From JAUWPO01 sp965603285 (GTDB lineage Bacteria > Chloroflexota > Anaerolineae > Anaerolineales > UBA4823): a stretch of 28,056 nucleotides of DNA. The stretch spans positions 1 through 28,056 of the forward strand of contig CBFDCK010000028.1 of the NCBI GenBank assembly GCA_965603285.1. Direction: 5' to 3'. Below are positions 14,946-24,212 of this stretch, piece after piece; the first letter of the stretch is position 1; the number at the start of each line of letters is the position of its first letter. A program made the position numbers and the translations under genes. The notes beneath the pieces were generated by a model. That model made no database searches and had not been told where the DNA came from. It was given only the letters and a program-made list of their open reading frames with translations.

Positions 14946-17780
14946 ATGATGTCGATATTGTTCCGAATTCTCAAAATCAAGATCTCGATTGTAATCGTCT
15001 TGTTATCCATCCTGGTATTAATTTTGCCGGGATTTGAGGTGGCTGCCCAGACCGTCACAACAACACCAGAATCTCAAGCAGCTGGAATTCTAAATAACCT
15101 GACCCCAGAAGAGAAGATCGGTCAACTCTTCATGATTACATTCGTTGGTACTGACGTTGGACCAGAATCTGAAATCTACGACCTGATCACGAATTATCAT
15201 ATAGGCAGCGTTGTTATATTAGCTGAGAACGACAATCTGACACACATCAACCAATCACCTGGTGATACTGCCCTGCAACTGCGAGCCTTAACACACGACC
15301 TCCAAAAAACCGAATGGACTGCTGCACAGCAGAGCCAGGAAAATCCTTCTTCAGGTGAAATATTTGTCCCATCCTTTATTCCTCTCCTTATCGGCATGTT
15401 CCAGGAGGGAGATGGCTATCCATATGATCAAGTTCTGTTTGGGTTGACGCCCTTGCCCAACCACATTGCGCTCGGGGCTACATGGAACCCAGACCTGGCA
15501 GCTGAAGTAGGAACAATCCTTGGCAGCGAACTGACATCCGTGGGCATAAATTTACTGCTTGGACCATCATTGGACATATTAGAAAGCCCTCAAATTGAAG
15601 GAACTAATGACCTCGGAGCGCGGACATTTGGCGGAGACCCCTATTGGGTGGCAGAAATGGGACGCGCCTACATTAGTGGTGTGCACAAAGGAAGTGCTGG
15701 AAGAGTTATCGTTGTTGCTAAGCACTTTCCAGGACATGGTGGTGCCGACCGTTTACCTGAGGATGAAGTTGCCACAGTGCGAAAGTCCTTAGAAGAATTG
15801 ATTACGTTTGACCTAGCCCCATTCTTCAAAGTAACAGGAGACGCATTATCTATAGAAGAAACCACAGATGCGCTGCTAACCTCTCACATCCGTTATCAAG
15901 GTCTGCAAGGCAATATTCGCGCAACCACTCGCCCTGTAAGCCTAGATCCTCAAGCCCTGAACTTGCTTCTGGAACAGCCGATTTTAGATTCGTGGCGTCA
16001 AAATGGGGGAGTAATGATCAGTGATAATCTCGGCAGCCCGGCAGTACGTGGATTTTATGAACTAACCAGCCAGACTTTCGACCCTCAGCGTGTAGCGCTT
16101 AATGCATTTTTAGCTGGCAATGATCTACTATACATTGCAGATTTTTCTTCTGAGACCGATCCCGATTCTTATACATCTACGGTACGTACACTTGATTTTT
16201 TTGCTCAAAAATATCGCGAAGATAACGTATTCGCTCAACGTGTAGATGAATCAGTATTGCGAATTCTGAACCTGAAATTTAAATTGTACGGAAAAGATTC
16301 TTTAGATCAGATCATCGCTGAACCCAATATTTCGATCGAATTAGAAGAGGCTGACCAGGTTGTTTTTGAAGTTGCTAGGCAAGGAGCTACTTTAATTAGT
16401 CCTTCTCAAGCCGAACTGGATGAGACGATTCCCGACCCACCCAATCAAAATGACCGCATTGTGTTTATCAGCGATTCGCGCCCGACACAACAATGCAGCC
16501 AATGTACGGAGCAGCCGGTTCTCGATGTGAGGGCTTTGCAGGAGTTTGTGATACGCAGATATGGACCCCTTGCCGGTGGGCAGGTGACGCAGAGCAATCT
16601 CTCATCCTATTCTCTAGCCAACCTGGAAATTATGCTAGATGGCAGTTTGCAAGACTCACAACAACTTGAGAATGATTTAATTCGTAGTAATTGGATCGTT
16701 TTCGCGATGTTGGATAACAGTACCGAGGCCCCATCGTACCAAACGCTTATTCGGTTTCTGAACGAACGCCCTGATCTATTCCAACAAAAACGTTTAATTG
16801 TATTCGCCTTCAATGCCCCCTATTTCTTGGACGCCACAAATATATCGAAAATAACAGCCTTTTATGGTCTTTATAGTAAAATTCCACAATTTATAGACCT
16901 GTCATCTTACCTTTTATTCCATGAAATTCAGCCAAGAAGTGCATCACCAGTCTCGATATCAGGAATTAATTATGACCTAAATACCACTTTGTTCCCAAAT
17001 CCCGAGCAAATCATCCCTCTCGAAATTGACGTTGCAGAACCTGAAAATACCAACGATGCAACCACTCCTGAGCCAACACCTCCCCCAGAATTTCAAGTGG
17101 GTGATTTAATTCCAGTACGAACCGGTACGATTTTTGACCATAATGGAAATTCTGTCCCGGATGGAACGCCAGTGGACTTTATTCTGACTGTTAGTGGTGA
17201 AGCAAGTATTACTCAACAGATGGAAACCACACTCGATGGCATCGCTAGAACATCTTTTGCAGTTTCCTCACCTGGCACTCTGGAAATCCAAGCTGAAAGC
17301 GAGCCAGCCAGATCAACGAGTTTGAAGTTTGATGTCCCCTCACCCAACGGTGAAGTCACCCCTGCTGAACAAACCACTCAAGCTACAACGACTCCCACAA
17401 ACTTTCCCACGAAAGTTTCGAATCCAATACCACTAAAACCTCCATCCACACCTGGAACATCTAATCATCCGAGATTGAGCGATTGGCTTATGGCGATCTT
17501 GATATCAATTGCAATAGCATGGTCGTCCTATCGATTGGCAGCTTTAATTGGTCATGCAAAATGGGGCATCCGTGCCGGTTTTTTAGCTTTAATCAGTGGT
17601 TTGCTGGCTTACTCCTTCCTTGCTTATCAACTACCCACCAGCCAAAGTTTGCTCGGCGGCTCCATTTCAATGAGCGTATTCTTGATTACTCTACTCGGGA
17701 CTGTTATCGGTTTGCTGGTCGCTTTATCCTGGAGAGCGCTCTCGGGAAGAGGACTCCAAAGCGAAGACCCTGAAGATTGA
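14946..17780 (+). CDS. Exported GH3 glycoside hydrolase with Ig-like domain and C-terminal membrane helices
   Basis: The 944-residue protein has an N-terminal hydrophobic export signal (about 11-35, cut likely after VAAQ), a GH3 TIM-barrel domain (about 45-420), and a GH3 C-terminal-like alpha/beta domain (about 430-660). A Pro/Thr linker leads to an Ig-like/invasin-type beta domain (about 706-790), a second Thr/Pro linker, and three or four membrane helices (about 845-930). Barrel motifs include KHFPGHGG (259-266) and the nucleophile Asp360 in MISDNLG. The closest known role is beta-N-acetylhexosaminidase (NagZ-like). However, the NagZ acid/base loop with Asp-Ser-His after the glycine motif is absent: the sequence continues ADRLPEDEV. 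Activity and substrate are therefore open. It is anchored outside the cytoplasmic membrane by its tail. Confidence 0.85.
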   Translation: MMSILFRILKIKISIVIVLLSILVLILPGFEVAAQTVTTTPESQAAGILNNLTPEEKIGQLFMITFVGTDVGPESEIYDLITNYHIGSVVILAENDNLTHINQSPGDTALQLRALTHDLQKTEWTAAQQSQENPSSGEIFVPSFIPLLIGMFQEGDGYPYDQVLFGLTPLPNHIALGATWNPDLAAEVGTILGSELTSVGINLLLGPSLDILESPQIEGTNDLGARTFGGDPYWVAEMGRAYISGVHKGSAGRVIVVAKHFPGHGGADRLPEDEVATVRKSLEELITFDLAPFFKVTGDALSIEETTDALLTSHIRYQGLQGNIRATTRPVSLDPQALNLLLEQPILDSWRQNGGVMISDNLGSPAVRGFYELTSQTFDPQRVALNAFLAGNDLLYIADFSSETDPDSYTSTVRTLDFFAQKYREDNVFAQRVDESVLRILNLKFKLYGKDSLDQIIAEPNISIELEEADQVVFEVARQGATLISPSQAELDETIPDPPNQNDRIVFISDSRPTQQCSQCTEQPVLDVRALQEFVIRRYGPLAGGQVTQSNLSSYSLANLEIMLDGSLQDSQQLENDLIRSNWIVFAMLDNSTEAPSYQTLIRFLNERPDLFQQKRLIVFAFNAPYFLDATNISKITAFYGLYSKIPQFIDLSSYLLFHEIQPRSASPVSISGINYDLNTTLFPNPEQIIPLEIDVAEPENTNDATTPEPTPPPEFQVGDLIPVRTGTIFDHNGNSVPDGTPVDFILTVSGEASITQQMETTLDGIARTSFAVSSPGTLEIQAESEPARSTSLKFDVPSPNGEVTPAEQTTQATTTPTNFPTKVSNPIPLKPPSTPGTSNHPRLSDWLMAILISIAIAWSSYRLAALIGHAKWGIRAGFLALISGLLAYSFLAYQLPTSQSLLGGSISMSVFLITLLGTVIGLLVALSWRALSGRGLQSEDPED

Positions 17781-17812
17781 CGAGTAGAAGAAGTCCATCG
17801 CATGTTTCCGTT

Positions 17813-18802
17813 TTAACGTAATAACGTTACAGCTAAGCTCAGAAATAACAAACCTATAGACACGAATATTAGAGTCCGCTCTATCGGTGATGATACTAAA
17901 TCGGCCAAAGTAGGTAATGGTAGAGACGCTCGCGGCCGAACAATTGGATCCCAGTCACCCAATAGGGCTTTTCGAAAAGATTCAATATCTTGAGGTCGTT
18001 CGTCAGGATGTAAATTCATTGCCCATAAAACAGCACGTTCAGTACGGAGGCTGATATCAGGATTCAATTGTCGGGGAGGGATCAAAGAATCTGGATGTAA
18101 AAAAAGTTCACGAGCTTCTACTGGCTTTTGATTTGTCAACAGGTGATAAAGTGTAGCTCCAAACGCATAAACATCACTACGAATATCTGTGTGACCTGAA
18201 TCTCCACCATATTGCTCAAGAGGTGTATATAGAGCTGTACCTCTACCCTGCAAGATTGTTATCGTGACCTCTTCAGATGCCAATATTTTTACCAATCCAA
18301 AATCAACCAGCTTCACTGTATCGCTTGGTGTTAATTTTAAATTACTGGGTTTGATATCTCTATGCAGGATCGGAGGATTCTGGCTGTGCAAGTAATTCAA
18401 GGCATTCGCCAACTGATTTGCCCAACTCAATACTTCCCGTTCTGACAGAAATTCTCCTTTCTGGTGAGCTTCATTCATTAGTGTGCGCAGATCCTTCCCC
18501 GGCACGAAATCCATCACCAGGAAATCACGCCCCCCATGAGAAAAGAAATCAGACACCTTAGGCAAATTTGGATGGTCCAGTCGGGCTAGAACAGTAGCTT
18601 CGCGCATGAATTGATCGCGTGCCTGTTTGATCATCTCTTCAGACAAAGTGCGATCATGCTCAACTTCTTTTAAAGCACACTGACGACCTTCAAGCCGGAG
18701 ATCTTCTGCCAGATAAATACTACCCATACCCCCATAACCGATAATACGGCAAATCTTATATCGGTCGCGCAGAACTTCACCTGATTTTAATGGCATAGTC
18801 AT
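17813..18802 (-). CDS. Ser/Thr protein kinase with C-terminal membrane anchor
   Basis: A Hanks-type kinase of 329 residues. It has the glycine loop IGYGGMGSIYLA (21-32), Lys45 in ALKEV, catalytic HRDIKPSN (147-154), DFG (167-169) and an APE-equivalent TPLEQYGG, then SDVYAFGATLYHLLT. After the kinase domain a short linker leads to one hydrophobic helix (about 308-328) that ends the protein, so there is no extracellular sensor; the kinase is tail-anchored facing the cytoplasm. It is divergent from the FHA-winged-helix regulator, 133 bases away, which makes that protein the obvious candidate substrate or partner. The gene converges with the GH3 gene 32 bases away. ATG 18802 and ATG 18796 are both possible starts. 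Confidence 0.93.
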   Translation of the reverse strand: MTMPLKSGEVLRDRYKICRIIGYGGMGSIYLAEDLRLEGRQCALKEVEHDRTLSEEMIKQARDQFMREATVLARLDHPNLPKVSDFFSHGGRDFLVMDFVPGKDLRTLMNEAHQKGEFLSEREVLSWANQLANALNYLHSQNPPILHRDIKPSNLKLTPSDTVKLVDFGLVKILASEEVTITILQGRGTALYTPLEQYGGDSGHTDIRSDVYAFGATLYHLLTNQKPVEARELFLHPDSLIPPRQLNPDISLRTERAVLWAMNLHPDERPQDIESFRKALLGDWDPIVRPRASLPLPTLADLVSSPIERTLIFVSIGLLFLSLAVTLLR

Positions 18803-18935
18803 ATTCTATTGATTCCACTAACTTTAAGTATTCTATCCATTCTTAATACTGCCTTATTAATTTAAATGAAATTAAGGTTATGGATGGATTTTTTACGAAA
18901 CTATTTATGTTATTATACCCGTGGAGGGCGTGATG
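18803..18935. promoter_or_regulatory. Shared control region of the kinase and FHA-regulator genes
   Basis: This AT-rich divergent region has several inverted repeats: AGTATT and AATACT (about 18827-18850), ATCCAT and ATGGAT (about 18835 and 18880), and a dyad CCTT-N3-AATTT / AAATT-AAGG (18851-18876, imperfect). TGT-TATTAT (18908-18916) is an extended -10 for the FHA gene. It has no good -35, and would start the transcript just before the GGAGG site. No clear promoter is chosen for the kinase side. Confidence 0.4.
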
Positions 18936-19664
18936 ATGAAAAACCATAATGATGAAGCGTCATTATTGCTTGCCCAGGCAGGACCATTGAATGGTAAACA
19001 GTGGTTATTGGGCAGAAATCTGTTAATAGGGCGTGAAACAAGCTGCGATATAGTCATCACTGATCGTCAAGTTTCCCGTCATCATGCACGCATTTCGGTT
19101 GCTCCCATGGGAATTTCTTTAGAAGATTTAAAGAGCAAGAATGGAACACACCGTAATGGGAAACGACTCAATGACGCGGTAACCCTCCAAGATGGTGACG
19201 TTATCCAAATTGCTTTGGCACAAAGATTTGTATTTCTTAGTTCTGATGCCACACTCCCTCTCAATTCACAAGATTTAGAACCACAAATCTCCGATCAATT
19301 TCAGACTCAAGAACCATTCCAAAGCACCGGTCGTTTACGGCTGGATAAAAAATCCCGACGAGTCTGGATCAAATTCGTCAAATATGGGCAACTTGGCAGC
19401 GAAGAGGAAGTTGTTCCACCCTTATCGGTGTCTCAATTTCGACTATTAGAACAGCTTTACGAAAACCAGGGTCGTGTCATTTCGCGCTATGAATTAATTT
19501 CCGCGGTATGGGGAGAGAACCAAGCCTTAGAGGTTTCCGTCCAAGCCCTGGATGCTTTGGTTAGAAGACTGCGAAACAGGCTTGCCAATGTCGATGCGAC
19601 TCATTCATATATCGTCACCGTCCGTGGTCATGGTTTGCGTTTAGACAACCCTCCAATTGAGTAA
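18936..19664 (+). CDS. FHA domain-winged-helix transcriptional regulator
   Basis: The 242-residue protein joins an N-terminal FHA domain (about 20-100) to an OmpR-type winged-helix domain (about 130-236). FHA residues for phosphothreonine binding are all present: IGRETSCDIV (31-40), VSRHHARIS (46-54) and SKNGTHRNG (67-75). The C-terminal part has LSVSQFRLLEQLYENQG, SRYELISAVWG, SVQALDALVRRLRNRL and TVRGHGLRL, the usual trans_reg_C pattern. There is no receiver domain and no membrane segment. It likely reads a phosphothreonine, on a partner or on itself, and changes DNA binding. Starts at 18933 and 18936 are adjacent ATGs after GGAGG; 18936 has the better 8-base spacing. It is divergent from the Ser/Thr kinase. 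Confidence 0.92.
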   Translation: MKNHNDEASLLLAQAGPLNGKQWLLGRNLLIGRETSCDIVITDRQVSRHHARISVAPMGISLEDLKSKNGTHRNGKRLNDAVTLQDGDVIQIALAQRFVFLSSDATLPLNSQDLEPQISDQFQTQEPFQSTGRLRLDKKSRRVWIKFVKYGQLGSEEEVVPPLSVSQFRLLEQLYENQGRVISRYELISAVWGENQALEVSVQALDALVRRLRNRLANVDATHSYIVTVRGHGLRLDNPPIE

Positions 19665-19673
19665 TTCAAATCA

Positions 19674-21017
19674 TTAGCTGATATTCTTCTTCATAGAAAA
19701 GCGCAGCACCTGGCGATTAACTGCCAAGGCACGTTTGGCTAACTCATTATCTTCGCTGGATTGGGCTTGAACCACAATATTTGATAATGCATTGGTGAAT
19801 TCCGGTGTGATTTCTTTTTGATGAATATCAAGTATTTCTAGCCGGGATTGATCATCTGGTGCCTGAAGCAATTCTTCAATCAACGCTAGTTCTGGGGGAG
19901 GAGCGCTAGCTTCCTCAACAATCTCAACCATTTCCTGCAGCTTTGCTATCTGTTCCAAATCTCCCTGTTTACGGGCATCCTCCAATCGCTGTTCCAATTC
20001 TCTTATAAAGTATTCATCTACTGCCGGTAAATAACTCTGCATGGCTTCTGTAACATCGGTTTCCTGCAATATTTTGTTAATTAGGCCCCGTTGTTCCTGA
20101 ACGTGCGCAGCCACTTGACGATCAATTTCCTCTGTCAAATCTAAAAGATCAGAACGGAGTTCAACTAGACGGGTCCGTCCATCCCCGCGGGCGCGGTCAA
20201 TACGTTCACTGAGTATCTGGAAGAATGAATAGTCAAAAACTGGACGTGCCAGGCTCACCAAAGCTCTAATCCTGGTATCGTTAGGGGCTTTGATGATTAG
20301 GTCAAGCATCGTATCTCGATCCAATTCTTCTCCTGCAGCCTGAAGGTCTGCAACCGCTGCTTCCATCTCCTGTGTTTGCGATTGGATTTCCCGCCCAAAT
20401 GTTGTCACTGGCAGCAGATCCTCCCTCAATTGTTCTAATTTTCTTGCGGTTTCCTGGTCTCCACTTTGAATGGATGCTCCTGTTAACCGCTGAAGAAGGA
20501 TAAAAAATTCAGCGTCAATTTTCGTGTCTTCATTCTGTGCAATTTCGTTAATCTCTTTTTCATCTGTCGTTTCTAATAAGCGTTGAATTAATTGAAATTT
20601 CTCCTGTTGAGCTTGTATCATTTCCTTGGTAATCCCATCAGCCTCAAGTACACGTTCTACCAAACCTTGCAAGGTTAACGTAGCCTGTGGACGCAGCAAA
20701 TAACCTTTCCGCTTATCTTGGGGCAGATCATTGGTCACTTGGTTAATCATTGAGCCGATAACGCGTTCTTGTTCGTTATGCGGCAACCCAACCTCTGGGG
20801 GCATGAACGTAAGTAATAGCTCTTTCTCTGGATCATGATACATAATCGGTGTGGCAATTTGACCCTGATAACCGCAGTACGAGCACTGCACAACGTTAAA
20901 TGCACCTGTGAGTAAACGTTGCTTAGCCGTTGGATCGGTCCCCAAATCAAACAACCGGTCAATATCTGCAACAATAGACTGGTGACAATTAGGGCAACTA
21001 ATATTTGTTTTTGGCAT
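19674..21017 (-). CDS. CpXC-domain protein with long coiled-coil region
   Basis: The 447-residue protein starts with a CpXC domain: CPNC (8-11) and CSYC (45-48) give four Cys for a zinc site, with YHDPEKELLLTFMPPE typical of the family. The rest (about 85-440) is predicted helical, very rich in Glu, Gln, Leu and Arg, with several long amphipathic stretches that suggest coiled coil. There is no membrane segment or signal. CpXC proteins have no established biochemical role. It lies 91 bases after the histidine kinase in the same direction, with GGAG 7 bases before the ATG, and converges with the FHA-regulator gene 9 bases away. A scaffold or signalling-linked role is inference from its neighbours. 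Confidence 0.85.
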   Translation of the reverse strand: MPKTNISCPNCHQSIVADIDRLFDLGTDPTAKQRLLTGAFNVVQCSYCGYQGQIATPIMYHDPEKELLLTFMPPEVGLPHNEQERVIGSMINQVTNDLPQDKRKGYLLRPQATLTLQGLVERVLEADGITKEMIQAQQEKFQLIQRLLETTDEKEINEIAQNEDTKIDAEFFILLQRLTGASIQSGDQETARKLEQLREDLLPVTTFGREIQSQTQEMEAAVADLQAAGEELDRDTMLDLIIKAPNDTRIRALVSLARPVFDYSFFQILSERIDRARGDGRTRLVELRSDLLDLTEEIDRQVAAHVQEQRGLINKILQETDVTEAMQSYLPAVDEYFIRELEQRLEDARKQGDLEQIAKLQEMVEIVEEASAPPPELALIEELLQAPDDQSRLEILDIHQKEITPEFTNALSNIVVQAQSSEDNELAKRALAVNRQVLRFSMKKNIS

Positions 21018-21108
21018 TCATTTCTCCATCTTCTTACATAGTATTATTCGCATTAGATATAAAAATAACACTTACATTTCATAAATCTCTTGCCATATTT
21101 TGATCCGT

Positions 21109-22692
21109 TTATCCTTTAAGCTCTCGTGGGATTGAAAAACAAATCCTAGCGCCATCACCCGGTTTTGGATCAACCCAAATACGTCCGCCATGCGCTTCAA
21201 CCACTGCCCGAGCAAGATATAAACCAAGACCGGTTCCCTTTGTCATACGTGATACTTCATTCGCCCGATAGAAACGATCAAATATATGCGGCAAATCATC
21301 TGCGGCGATACCAAGACCTTGATCGCTTACACAGACAATTAAATGTTCAGATTTCACCTGACCATTTATTTGGATTTCACCACCTTCTGGTGAATATTTA
21401 ATAGCATTTGAAATCAGGTTAGCAAAGACCTGAGATAGGCGGTCTTCATCCCCTAGAATTACTGGAAACTCTTCAGGGAAATCCGCTACGATATTGTGTA
21501 TTGGTGATTGTACCTGAAAACGCGTCGCTATGTGCTTTGCTAATAACTCCAAGGATACCTCGTTCATGTTGATGGATAAAGCGCCGGCTAGCAACCGTGA
21601 TGCATCCAATAAGTCCTCAATTAGCTCCGTCAAGCGGTCCGATTCTTCTTCGATTACTTCGAGACTGTCCTCTACAATCTTGCGATCCCAATTAGCGTCT
21701 TTTCTGCGCAGTGTTCCCACGTAGCCTTTGATGAGCGCTACAGGTGTTTTTAGCTCATGGCTGATTACAGAGATGAAAGTACTCTTTAATTCTTCTGCCT
21801 CCCGAAAACGGGTGATATCGCGTACGGAAGCAACGATATTTATCAAATTACCTTCCACTGAAAGAAGGGGCGCGTACGTAATTCCGACAGGCAGAGGCGG
21901 TCTGGCTTGACGTTCCAAATCTCCCTCAACATACAAAGTTGCGTTTGGGGTCAAGGGCCACCCACCTTCTTTAGCTTGTTCTAACGTCACCCCATCTTCG
22001 CGATGTACCCAAAGAACGACATCTGCATGATTCCGCCCGACAATATCAGCCACACTAACCCCCAACATCCTTGCCATAGCCCGGTTGCAGCGTTCAATTG
22101 TGTAATGAGCGGATAATATCAGAATTCCATCAGCCACAGAATCCAGGAGAGATGACATCCGCCTTTCTTCGTTGAGCACCTGGGTATAAAGCTGTGCATT
22201 TTGTACGGCAATCGCTGCTTGGTCAGCAAAACTTTGCAACAGCGTCCTATCGTTAGACGAAAATCCACCCTGGTAATTACGAAAGATGAACAAGACACCA
22301 GTCACCTGCTTCCTGGCAATTAGCGGAAGCCCGACACTAGTGAGTAGACCTATACTAGCAGCACGTGTTAACCCCTGGAGCAAGCGGGTAATGTCTGAAA
22401 GTTCATTCTTTGCCGGGTCATTCTCCAGAGGAACTTGTGCAAGCAGCGGATCCAATTTCTGGAGAAACACCGCTGGAATACCTTGTGATACGGCTACCGA
22501 CCAGCCTTTTTGAACATCACGTAAGGCAATTAAACCCGCTTGCCCTGCCATCATCTCAATTGAAATGTGTAAAATACGCGCTAATACTTTATCTAAATCA
22601 AGCTCTTGAGTAATGGCGCGTAGAATCTCAAGCAGATAATCCCGTTGACGGACCCTGAAATCAGGCAGCAATGGTGTTAACTTTTCCTTCAC
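21109..22692 (-). CDS. Soluble GAF-PAS sensor histidine kinase
   Basis: The 527-residue protein carries a GAF domain (about 30-170), a PAS domain (about 178-292), the HisKA phosphoacceptor SHELKTP with His312, and a HATPase domain with N box FANLISNAIKYSPEGG, G1 VSDQGLGIA, F box FDRFYR and G2 TGLGLYLARAVVEAHGG. There is no membrane helix, so sensing is cytosolic, probably of a small ligand or redox state; the GAF/PAS ligand cannot be read. GTG 22692 is the start and overlaps the aminotransferase gene by 32 bases, so the two are probably translated together. No response regulator gene is in the window. Confidence 0.93.
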   Translation of the reverse strand: MKEKLTPLLPDFRVRQRDYLLEILRAITQELDLDKVLARILHISIEMMAGQAGLIALRDVQKGWSVAVSQGIPAVFLQKLDPLLAQVPLENDPAKNELSDITRLLQGLTRAASIGLLTSVGLPLIARKQVTGVLFIFRNYQGGFSSNDRTLLQSFADQAAIAVQNAQLYTQVLNEERRMSSLLDSVADGILILSAHYTIERCNRAMARMLGVSVADIVGRNHADVVLWVHREDGVTLEQAKEGGWPLTPNATLYVEGDLERQARPPLPVGITYAPLLSVEGNLINIVASVRDITRFREAEELKSTFISVISHELKTPVALIKGYVGTLRRKDANWDRKIVEDSLEVIEEESDRLTELIEDLLDASRLLAGALSINMNEVSLELLAKHIATRFQVQSPIHNIVADFPEEFPVILGDEDRLSQVFANLISNAIKYSPEGGEIQINGQVKSEHLIVCVSDQGLGIAADDLPHIFDRFYRANEVSRMTKGTGLGLYLARAVVEAHGGRIWVDPKPGDGARICFSIPRELKG

Positions 22693-23998
22693 TTATCATG
22701 ATAGCCTCATCGAGGATTTCAAGTGCTTCATCCACTTCTTCTCGATTTACACAAAGTGGTGGGGCTAATCGTATTGTGCTCTTGCCACAACCTAGCAATA
22801 TTAAACCCTGTTGAAAGGCATTCTCAATGATCGCGTCGCGCAATTGCTCAGCTGGCTTTTTAGTAATACGATCCTCGACAAACTCAATGCCGATCATCAG
22901 CCCTTGTCCCCGTATTTCGCCAATAGAAGAATATTTATTAAATAAAATCTCCTCCGCCAGTTCCTTTGTATACCGGCCAACTCCCGAAGCGTTCTGCATA
23001 TACTCATTTTCCACCAGGGAAATCGTCGCTAAAGCCGCCGCGCATGCTACAGGGTTTCCTCCATAAGTATTTCCATGTGCCCCTTTATCCCAATCCATAA
23101 TTTGCTTTCGTGCGAACATCACCCCAAGAGGCATGCCGGATGCGATTCCTTTCGCCGTACATACAATATCGGGTTCAACCCCAAAATGCTCAATTGCCCA
23201 CCATTTACCAGTGCGCCCGATCCCCGATTGCACTTCATCAGCGATCAAAAGTATCCTATACTTGTCACACAACCTGCGTAAAGCCGGGAAGAAACCGGAC
23301 GATGGAACGATATAACCACCCTCTCCTTGGATTGGTTCAACTAAAATTCCAGCCAGATCATCAGGTGGAATAATCTTGGTAAGTATCTGTTCCTCAATAT
23401 AACGCACAACCGTATCACCATAATTTTCTCGCGGGTGCGATTCCAGTATTTGCCGGTAAGGATCAGGATACGGAACATGTACAACACCGCTCATTAAAGG
23501 AAAGAACCCATGACGGTAAACTTTTTTGCTGGCTGTAAATGCAATCGATCCCATTGTTCGTCCATGAAATCCACCAAGAAATCCAATAAATTGGGTGCGC
23601 CCCGTATAGGAACGAGCCAGTTTAATCGCAGCTTCAACGCTTTCTGTTCCCGAATTGGTCATAAAAGAAACAGCTTCTTCTGAAAAGGGTGCAATCCCAT
23701 TGATGGTTTCCGCTAATTCAATCCACTTCTCGTGGTAAAAATCTGAAGAAATGTGAATGAACTTCTCAACCTGTTCCTGGATCGCTTGAACAACTTTCGG
23801 ATGGCTGTGTCCGGTTGTGACGACAGCGATACCGGCTGCGAAATCCAAAAAGCGATTCCCATCCACGTCCCATACTTCTACACCTCGGCCTCGCTCCATA
23901 ACAAATGGGTAGCCGCGTGGATAGGACGGTGAAATGACCTTATTGTCACGCTTTATGAGTGACTGGGCTTTTGGTCCTGGTAAATTGAATGTTTGCAT
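22661..23998 (-). CDS. Class III PLP-dependent aminotransferase (acetylornithine/GABA type)
   Basis: The 445-residue enzyme has the fold-type I class III pattern: FAAGIAVVTTGHSHPKV, NSGTESVEAAIKLARSYTGR, FHGRT, the PLP-binding IADEVQSGIGRTGKWWA (Asp pairs with pyridine N), and the Schiff-base Lys in TAKGIASGMPLG. Length suits the GabT/ArgD group. Substrate is unsure: omega-amino acids such as GABA or ornithine are typical, but related archaeal and Chloroflexi enzymes also include amino-acid racemases. AGGAGA lies 9 bases before the ATG. It is first in a run with the histidine kinase and the CpXC protein, and is divergent from tgt. No arginine biosynthesis gene is nearby, so argD is not assigned. 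Confidence 0.9.
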   Translation of the reverse strand: MQTFNLPGPKAQSLIKRDNKVISPSYPRGYPFVMERGRGVEVWDVDGNRFLDFAAGIAVVTTGHSHPKVVQAIQEQVEKFIHISSDFYHEKWIELAETINGIAPFSEEAVSFMTNSGTESVEAAIKLARSYTGRTQFIGFLGGFHGRTMGSIAFTASKKVYRHGFFPLMSGVVHVPYPDPYRQILESHPRENYGDTVVRYIEEQILTKIIPPDDLAGILVEPIQGEGGYIVPSSGFFPALRRLCDKYRILLIADEVQSGIGRTGKWWAIEHFGVEPDIVCTAKGIASGMPLGVMFARKQIMDWDKGAHGNTYGGNPVACAAALATISLVENEYMQNASGVGRYTKELAEEILFNKYSSIGEIRGQGLMIGIEFVEDRITKKPAEQLRDAIIENAFQQGLILLGCGKSTIRLAPPLCVNREEVDEALEILDEAIMISEGKVNTIAA

Positions 23999-24212
23999 AG
24001 ATAAAGTCTCCTAGATTTATCAGAATTTTTTTATTATATGAATTTCATCAATCACATGTTGAAGTTCGGATAATTATGATTTCTCACTGTGAATCAACAT
24101 AGGAATTGAGATTATTATCGATTTAATATTCTCACAATCACGCAGATTAACGGATGAATTATACCTCGAACACATCAGAAAACCCTAGAAGTTTGGTTTA
24201 AATCATGCTGGT

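Noticed and set aside
17814..17829. Palindrome TAACGT-AATA-ACGTTA between GH3 and kinase as a terminator
   Set aside because: It overlaps the kinase stop codon and lacks a T run on the 3' side of either strand.
22661..22692. Frameshift or assembly error at the aminotransferase/histidine kinase overlap
   Set aside because: Both proteins are full length with proper ends, so this is a normal overlap with a GTG start.
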